Source: Phycisphaerales bacterium (lineage in GTDB: Bacteria > Planctomycetota > Phycisphaerae > Phycisphaerales > UBA1924). From it: a stretch of 64,000 nt of DNA. Positions 59,041-64,000 of this stretch are shown here, one piece after another. Every line of letters begins with the position of its first letter. Within the stretch, counting starts at the first letter, position 1. A program made the translations under genes and the position numbers. The notes beneath the pieces are model-generated. The model saw only the letters and a program-made list of their open reading frames with translations, did not search any database and was not told where the DNA came from. The stretch is taken from positions 105,849 to 169,848 of the forward strand of contig JADLFW010000005.1 in assembly GCA_020849615.1 (NCBI GenBank), written 5' to 3'.

Positions 59041-60471
59041 TCAGCGCTCGGCATCCGCCCCGGGAGAGGCCGCCTCGGCGATGCCGGGCTGCGGGCGCTC
59101 CAGGGCCGCCGCGGCCGCATCCGCGGCCTCCGCCGCTTCCCGGGATTCGGTCTCCTCGGGCTGCTCGGGCTGCTCCGTCACCTCGAGGCGGACGGATTTC
59201 ACCCGCGTTGGCTCGGCCTCGAGGACCTTCAGGAAGACCCGCTCGTGCCGCAGCTCATCGCCCGCCGCGGGGATCCGCCCCAGCGACACGGTGACGAAAC
59301 CGCCCAGCGTGTCGTAGTCCTCGCTCTCGGGGATCTCGGTGTTGAACGGCCGCAGCGCGGCGTTCAGGTCGCGGATGTAGACCCGCGCATCGACCCGCGC
59401 GGCCCGGGTCTTGCGGTCAAAGCGGATGTCGGGGACCTCATCCTCCACCCGCTCGTACTCATCCTGGATGTCGCCGAAGACCTCCTCGACGATGTCCTCG
59501 AAGGTCACCAGCCCCGATGTCCCGCCGTACTCATCCGCCACGATCGCGATGTGCACCCGCTTGTCCAGCAGCTCGGTCAGCAGCTCGCGGATGGTTTTGC
59601 TCTCGGGCACGAAGTGCGCGGGCCTCAGGATCGCCTTCAAGTCGAACGTCCGCCCGCCCCGCGAGCCCTCGCCCGCCAGCCACCGCATCAGGTCCTTGAC
59701 ATAGAAGATCCCCGCGATGTGGTCCAGGCTCTCCTCGTACACCGGGATCCGGCTGTGCCCGCCCCGCCGGATGTACTGCGTCAGGTCCCCCAGGTTGTTG
59801 GTCAGCTCGATCGCCTCGATCTCCGTCCGCGGCGTCATGATCTGGCCCACCGTCCGGTCCTTGAACCGCACCACCGCCTCGATCATCTGCTGCTCGGCCT
59901 CGTCGAACTGCCCCTCCTGCCGGGCCTCCTGGATCACCGACAGCAACTCCTCCTCCCGCGCCTCGGCCTCATCCACCTCGATCTTGCCCGCCAGACGCCG
60001 CACCACCTCATCGAAGAACCGCACCAGCCCGATCAGGGGGCTCGAGATGATCCGCAGCCCGCGCACCGGGCCCGACCACGCGTACACCGTCTCCGCCCCC
60101 GCGTGCTTCGCCACCGCGTGCGGCACCGCCATCCCGAACACCCACAACAGCAGCGACGACACCAGCAGGCCGATCACGACCTCTTTCCATGTGGCCGCCG
60201 GCACCCCGCGCACGCTGGCGATCCAGAACACCGACGAGATCGCCACCGCCATGTTGAACAAGATCCGCGGCATCGCCACCGCCGCCGCGTGCCCATCCAC
60301 ATCCTCCAGGATCCGCCGCACCCGCTCCGCCGCCTCCGGCCTCGATTTCGAGTGCGCCAGCGACTCCAGCGCGGGCCGGGACATCTCCCGCAGCGAATGG
60401 AACAGCGCCGAGAACACCGCCCCCAGCACCAGCGAGGTCAACGCGATCCAGAACCACCACTCGGAGTTCAC
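59041..60471 (-). CDS. CNNM/CorC-type membrane transporter with CBS pair
   Basis: A 476-residue protein. A CNNM (DUF21) membrane domain of about four helices (residues 8-175) has the family features, followed by two CBS domains (VGQIMTPRTEIEAIE; GIFYVKDLMRWLAG) and a CorC_HlyC domain (RVYIRDLNAALR, DYDTLGGFV). The last 40 residues are an acidic Ala/Glu tail. Members transport or sense magnesium/cobalt, and CBS domains bind Mg-ATP. The start is GTG, in a GTGA overlap with ybeY. The ybeY-CorC pairing is widespread. Confidence 0.93.
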   Translation of the reverse strand: MNSEWWFWIALTSLVLGAVFSALFHSLREMSRPALESLAHSKSRPEAAERVRRILEDVDGHAAAVAMPRILFNMAVAISSVFWIASVRGVPAATWKEVVIGLLVSSLLLWVFGMAVPHAVAKHAGAETVYAWSGPVRGLRIISSPLIGLVRFFDEVVRRLAGKIEVDEAEAREEELLSVIQEARQEGQFDEAEQQMIEAVVRFKDRTVGQIMTPRTEIEAIELTNNLGDLTQYIRRGGHSRIPVYEESLDHIAGIFYVKDLMRWLAGEGSRGGRTFDLKAILRPAHFVPESKTIRELLTELLDKRVHIAIVADEYGGTSGLVTFEDIVEEVFGDIQDEYERVEDEVPDIRFDRKTRAARVDARVYIRDLNAALRPFNTEIPESEDYDTLGGFVTVSLGRIPAAGDELRHERVFLKVLEAEPTRVKSVRLEVTEQPEQPEETESREAAEAADAAAAALERPQPGIAEAASPGADAER

Positions 60472-61007
60472 GGCGTCGCCTCCCTCGCGAACGTCGCGCC
60501 CACCCCGATCGCCATCAGCACCCGGTCCTCCTCGGCGTGCATGCGGGCCGCCTCCGCCTCCCCGTGATCATCGTGCCCCAGGCAGTGCAGCACCCCGTGG
60601 ATCACGTAGAGCAGCAGCTCTCGCTCCTCCCCGTGGCCCCGGGCCCGCGCCTGCCGCCGGGCCTCATCCACGCACACCAGCAGATCCGCCTCCAGCCCGC
60701 CATCCCCTTCCGACAGGTCGAACGTCAGCACATCCGTGGTGCCCCCGACGCCCTTGTACCTTTCGTGGGCCGCGGCCATCTCCGTATCCCCCACCACCCG
60801 CACCGAGACCGACCCCCCCGCCCCCCCACTCCCCAGTATCGCCATGGCCTCGCCGACCTTCGCGGTCAGCCACGCCACCTGCTCGGCCGTCATCACCCCC
60901 TCGGCATCCACGATGTCGATCGACACGCCAGCCGCCGGCACGCCGGGCCGGGCCCGCGCGCAGGCATCTCCATCCGCCGTCGGAGGTTCTTCAGTCAGGG
61001 CTCTCAT
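60468..61007 (-). CDS. ybeY: endoribonuclease YbeY (rRNA maturation factor)
   Basis: A 179-residue zinc-dependent single-strand RNase involved in 16S rRNA 3' processing. HGVLHCLGHDDH is the H3xH5xH zinc motif, and TTDVLTFDLSE the conserved preceding segment. An N-terminal extension of about 25 residues precedes the usual start. ATG at 61007 is used; another ATG at 61040 would add 11 residues. The stop overlaps the GTG of the CorC gene. Confidence 0.93.
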   Translation of the reverse strand: MRALTEEPPTADGDACARARPGVPAAGVSIDIVDAEGVMTAEQVAWLTAKVGEAMAILGSGGAGGSVSVRVVGDTEMAAAHERYKGVGGTTDVLTFDLSEGDGGLEADLLVCVDEARRQARARGHGEERELLLYVIHGVLHCLGHDDHGEAEAARMHAEEDRVLMAIGVGATFAREATP

Positions 61008-61121
61008 GATCGCCGCTAAGGATAGGGGCTCGGCGACCATCAGGCAGGACCGGAAAATCGCAGTCTGTTAGGTATCACAAACATCCATACCCCTGATGAG
61101 GGCTTGTTCCAGCTGCGTTCC

Positions 61122-62000
61122 CTAAACCCCCAGCAGCACCCTCAGGGCCGCCTGTTCAACCCCGAAATCGAGGTCCATGCCCCCGATGGACGCCGCGGGC
61201 CCAGCCTCCCCATCGATCTGGGAGCACAGGGCCAGCCCCTCCGCCTGAACCCGGATCCGCTGACCCCGGCCGCGGACCACGCCGGGCCCGGGGCACCGCA
61301 GTCGCGCCCCCACCACCCGCGCCAGCAGCCCGAGGGATGTCGAGGCCGGCAGGAACACCACCTCCAGCAGCCCATCGGCCATGTCGGCGTGCCGGGCCGG
61401 GTTGATCCGCAACGCGTACTGCCGGCTGTTCGCCACCACCACCATCCCCAACCTCCCTACCACCAGCGATTTGCCATCCACCGTGATGCTCAGCCGCGGC
61501 AGCGTCGGCTTCAGCAGTTCCGCTACCACCGGGCCGACATAGTGATGATGACGGATCGCGCCCTGCCGCGCTGCCGTGAGCCGGCGGATCACCCCCGCAT
61601 CCGCCCCCACGCTCGCCATCAATGCGAACCGCCTCCCGTTGCAGGTGCCGATATCCACATCCTTCAGCCGCCATGCCGACACCGCCCGCACCAGCCGGGC
61701 CGCCTCGGCCCGCATCCCGAACTCGCGGGCAAACAGGTTCTCCGTCCCCAGGGGGAAGTGGTACACCGCGGCCCGGCGGGGCACCAGACGGCCGATCGCG
61801 TAATGCAGCGTCCCATCCCCGCCGACGATCACGACCAGGTCGGGCCTGGCGTGCTCTTCAGGCCGACCCGCCGGCGCGGGCCCGGCGAGCTCCATGCTCA
61901 CGTTGTGTCCGGCCGCGATCAGGGCCTGCTGCACCTCCATGGCTGCGGATTCACCGCGGCCCCGGCCCGCGCGCGGGTTGTAGATCACCACGATCTGCAT
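61122..62000 (-). CDS. diacylglycerol/lipid kinase family protein (YegS/DgkB-like)
   Basis: A 292-residue DAGK-catalytic-domain enzyme that phosphorylates lipid or sphingoid substrates with ATP. IVVIYNPRAGRGRG opens the fold, VVIVGGDGTLHYAIGRL is the GGDGT nucleotide site, and FPLGTENLFAREF the third motif. The C-terminal half is the usual beta-sandwich. The ATG at 62000 (MQIVVIYN) matches family length. It lies 25 bases downstream of the methyltransferase-like gene on the same strand. Confidence 0.93.
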   Translation of the reverse strand: MQIVVIYNPRAGRGRGESAAMEVQQALIAAGHNVSMELAGPAPAGRPEEHARPDLVVIVGGDGTLHYAIGRLVPRRAAVYHFPLGTENLFAREFGMRAEAARLVRAVSAWRLKDVDIGTCNGRRFALMASVGADAGVIRRLTAARQGAIRHHHYVGPVVAELLKPTLPRLSITVDGKSLVVGRLGMVVVANSRQYALRINPARHADMADGLLEVVFLPASTSLGLLARVVGARLRCPGPGVVRGRGQRIRVQAEGLALCSQIDGEAGPAASIGGMDLDFGVEQAALRVLLGV

Positions 62001-62025
62001 GCGGGACTGAGCGTAGCGACCGAGC

Positions 62026-63150
62026 CTACTTGGGGGTCGCGGCCGGGCCCGCGCCCGCGACCGGCTTGTGCAGCAGCGTGTACCACACGAACAGGTCATC
62101 CTTCAGGTTCATGCCGCCCTCGCCCGCATCCCACCCCAGAAGGTGCGCCATCCACCGGGCCGCTTCCGTGTCATCACGGTCGTAGACCAGCACCTCGAAC
62201 CCCGCGGCCCGGATCGCCTCCTCCGAGAACGGGCAGCGCCCGTCGGCCCACGGGATGTACGGCTTGTCGGCGGGCGCCGGCGCGGGGCAGAGGTTGTAGA
62301 CCATCACCCACCCCCCCGGGTTCAGAATCTCGTGCAGCTTCGCCAGGTACTGCTCATCGCTCACCCCCAGATTGACCAGCAGCCGCGGATCGGCCTCGCG
62401 CTCCGGGTGGACATACCCCCGCTTCAGCGTGTTCTTGGAGATGAACAGGTCGTACCCGCCCCCGACCTTGGTCACCGCCTCAGCATCCGCGGGCCAGCGG
62501 CCGTGCACCAGCCGGATCGTGCCCGGGTGCGGGATCGTGTCGATCTCGAGCAGCTGCGGCATGGGCACGGCCTCGGTGAAGAACCGATCGAACTGGCCGT
62601 AGTACGACGGCAGGATCGTGTCCACATCGACCCCGACAACATCGGCGAGCTGGGCCGCCATCAGGCGGAGCTGGCCGATGTTGCCGTACCCGAAGTCGAG
62701 GATCTTCTTCTCGGCCAGGTCCTTGATCGCGCGCGGATGCTCGACGGTCGCCAGAAGGTCCAGGGCCCGGCTGTAGGCCAGCGGGCTGCCGTACTTGGTG
62801 TTGTAGTAGAACGACTCATCGAGAGGCCGGGAGTCGAGCTTGGCCCGTTCCGCCTCGGGGAGGGCCTGCGCCTCCGATGGGGAGAGATACCGGCGGTTGG
62901 CCCGGTCGATGAAGACCTCGCGGGGCGGCACTTCGGGGAGCAGCCGCACCGCCTCCAGGAACGACCGGGCCAGCGGGGATGCGACGAACTCCTGCAGCGC
63001 TGCGGCCTCTTCACGGATCTTCGCGACCGCGTGGCCCTGCGGCGGCGACTTCGCGGGCGGGGGCGGGGCCGTCTGCGCCACCGCCGCGCCGGCCATCGAC
63101 AGAATCAAGATCCGGGCCGCGAGAACGAAAATGCCGCGCATGACCTGCAT
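62026..63150 (-). CDS. exported class I methyltransferase-like protein
   Basis: A 374-residue protein with an N-terminal signal segment (FVLAARILILSMAGAAVAQ) and a Pro-rich junction (TAPPPPAKSPP). A Rossmann methyltransferase core follows: KKILDFGYGNIGQLRL is motif I, VVGVDVDT motif II, and KLHEILNPGGWVMVYN the motif IV/V region. Long insertions flank the core. AGGAG six bases before the ATG at 63150 fixes the start. SAM is not normally available outside the cytoplasm, so the protein may be a repurposed fold or use a different ligand. Confidence 0.75.
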   Translation of the reverse strand: MQVMRGIFVLAARILILSMAGAAVAQTAPPPPAKSPPQGHAVAKIREEAAALQEFVASPLARSFLEAVRLLPEVPPREVFIDRANRRYLSPSEAQALPEAERAKLDSRPLDESFYYNTKYGSPLAYSRALDLLATVEHPRAIKDLAEKKILDFGYGNIGQLRLMAAQLADVVGVDVDTILPSYYGQFDRFFTEAVPMPQLLEIDTIPHPGTIRLVHGRWPADAEAVTKVGGGYDLFISKNTLKRGYVHPEREADPRLLVNLGVSDEQYLAKLHEILNPGGWVMVYNLCPAPAPADKPYIPWADGRCPFSEEAIRAAGFEVLVYDRDDTEAARWMAHLLGWDAGEGGMNLKDDLFVWYTLLHKPVAGAGPAATPK

Positions 63151-63300
63151 GATCCGCTCCTGGGTGAGACTGATACGCACCGCCGGGCCAGACGCTACCA
63201 AAACCCATCCCGCCCGGTTCCGAAGTACCCTGTCCTTCCGGTCGGGGGTGCACGGCGCCGCCCCGCTGCTCCCCCACCTCCCCGCTCAAGGAGCTCCCGT

Positions 63301-63849
63301 ATGGTCCGTCAGATTTCCATCGGTGTGATGAGCCTGACCCTGGCCGCCCTGCCGGGCTGCATCATCGTCTCCGACAACGACATCCAAGAATCGGGCTCCA
63401 GCTCCCTCGCCACCAGCCCCGAAACCCGCGTGGCCATCGAGCAGACGCTGGATGAACTCCACGAAGCCGCCTCCCTCGCTCAGGAAGACCGCTACTTCAA
63501 GCTCTTCACCGAGAACGCCATCTTCCTCGGCACTGATGCCACCGAGCGCTGGAGCAAATCCCAGTTCCGGGCCTACGCCCACCCCATCTTCTCGCAGGGC
63601 AAAGGCTGGACCTACACCAAGAAATCCCGCGCGGTCTACATGGCCCGCGACCACCGCACCGCCTGGTTCGATGAGACCCTCGACAACGCCAAGCTCGGCG
63701 AGTGCCGCGGCACGGGGGTGCTCATCAAGGAGTCGGGCCGGTGGCGGATCGCGCAGTACAACCTGACCATCCCGGTCCCCAACGCGATCGCTGAAGATGT
63801 GGTTCGCCAGATCCGGGCCCGGCCCGCGCCGGCGGCGCTGGGCGGTTGA
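63301..63849 (+). CDS. SnoaL/NTF2-like lipoprotein
   Basis: A 182-residue protein with a lipoprotein signal, LTLAALPGC (lipobox Cys near residue 20). A SnoaL/NTF2-like fold follows: IEQTLDELHEAASLAQEDRYFKLF, FTENAIFLGTDATERW, and the closing strand GVLIKESGRWRIAQYNLTI. This group contains nonenzymatic and ketosteroid isomerase-like members. AAGGAG seven bases before the ATG. Its 3' end runs into a repeat array. Confidence 0.87.
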   Translation: MVRQISIGVMSLTLAALPGCIIVSDNDIQESGSSSLATSPETRVAIEQTLDELHEAASLAQEDRYFKLFTENAIFLGTDATERWSKSQFRAYAHPIFSQGKGWTYTKKSRAVYMARDHRTAWFDETLDNAKLGECRGTGVLIKESGRWRIAQYNLTIPVPNAIAEDVVRQIRARPAPAALGG

Positions 63850-63861
63850 CGATGAGGGATC

Positions 63862-63951
63862 GAACGCAGAGGCCGCAGAGAACGCAGAGGGAGCGGAGGA
63901 GCGCGGAGGAACGCGGAGAGCGACAAGCAGCCCGAGCGTGAGCGAGGGCTT
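63862..63951 (+). repeat. GAACGCAGAGG array joined to an AGCCC...GGGCT unit
   Basis: An irregular array of a roughly 10-12 base word (AACGCAGAGG, GCGCGGAGGA) from 63862 to 63922 begins 12 bases after the stop of the lipoprotein gene. It is followed without a gap by a repeat unit (63923-63951) whose 29 bases are identical to 18905-18933. The remaining 49 bases of the window show nothing further. Confidence 0.7.
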
Positions 63952-64000
63952 TCTTGAAATCGAACGCAGAGCCCGCGGGAAGCACGGTGCCCCAAACCCA

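Noticed and set aside
1..64000. CRISPR arrays or insertion sequences
   Set aside because: No regularly spaced 25-40 base direct repeats, no Cas genes, and no transposase or integrase reading frame were found. The repeats present are hairpin doublets and short satellite-like words.

Overview
This 64-kb window is high-GC bacterial DNA, and its genes suggest a planctomycete, most likely of the Phycisphaerae group. Five things point there. A TIGR02999-type ECF sigma factor is coupled by a 4-base overlap to a Ser/Thr kinase with TPR repeats. Two secreted proteins end in paired 27-residue EF-hand (dockerin-like) repeats closing in YDxGC. One secreted protein has a VPAPG-type PEP-CTERM tail. One membrane protein carries a C-terminal CxxC/CPECG zinc ribbon. 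There is also an exported arylsulfatase. The organism is inferred from these families; no rRNA is present.

Layout. 1-8,900: two VOC proteins, an arylsulfatase, the sigma factor/kinase pair, and a PLP lyase overlapping an AhpD-like gene. 8,900-16,900: a mostly minus-strand run of small-metabolite and stress genes (cobalamin-binding protein, OYE, Ohr, SDR, ArsR and TetR regulators, PmtA-like methyltransferase, SRPBCC, DUF1761). 17,000-22,970: cystathionine-type PLP enzyme, DinB, cupin, HIT, a degenerate metallo-beta-lactamase fold, a secreted EF-hand protein, coaD and an AhpD-like protein. 23,290-29,600: a PHP-glycosyltransferase fusion, a lower-GC NYN-domain gene, a histone-H1-like protein, class II DAHP synthase and a PilZ protein. 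29,600-39,950: ABC-2 permease, zinc-ribbon membrane protein, PEP-CTERM protein, clpC, lipoprotein, holA, DinB. 40,050-43,290: dnaX, ybaB, Nudix and a zinc protein. 43,290-51,700: ABC exporter, a small Cys-containing ORF, a hybrid histidine kinase, a beta-helix EF-hand protein and a GH57 enzyme. 51,800-56,900: a tightly overlapped lptF / GT39 / PAP2 / lptG operon. 57,000-63,150: a minus-strand housekeeping block (queD, cysS, CNNM/CorC, ybeY, lipid kinase, exported methyltransferase-like protein), then a small lipoprotein.

Most notable: dnaX ends its zero frame just after an A7 slippery run, followed at the usual spacing by an 8-bp stem-loop and preceded by an SD-like GAGG, and the tau-type C-terminus continues in the -1 frame. 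The same protein has lost its Cys4 zinc module. ClpC lacks about 26 residues of the first AAA domain, including sensor 1. Several families of dispersed inverted repeats sit between genes, one copy lies in frame inside a gene, and others supply the stop codons of convergent genes. The palindrome CGGGCCCG occurs roughly once per kilobase. No CRISPR array, insertion sequence, complete tRNA or rRNA was seen.
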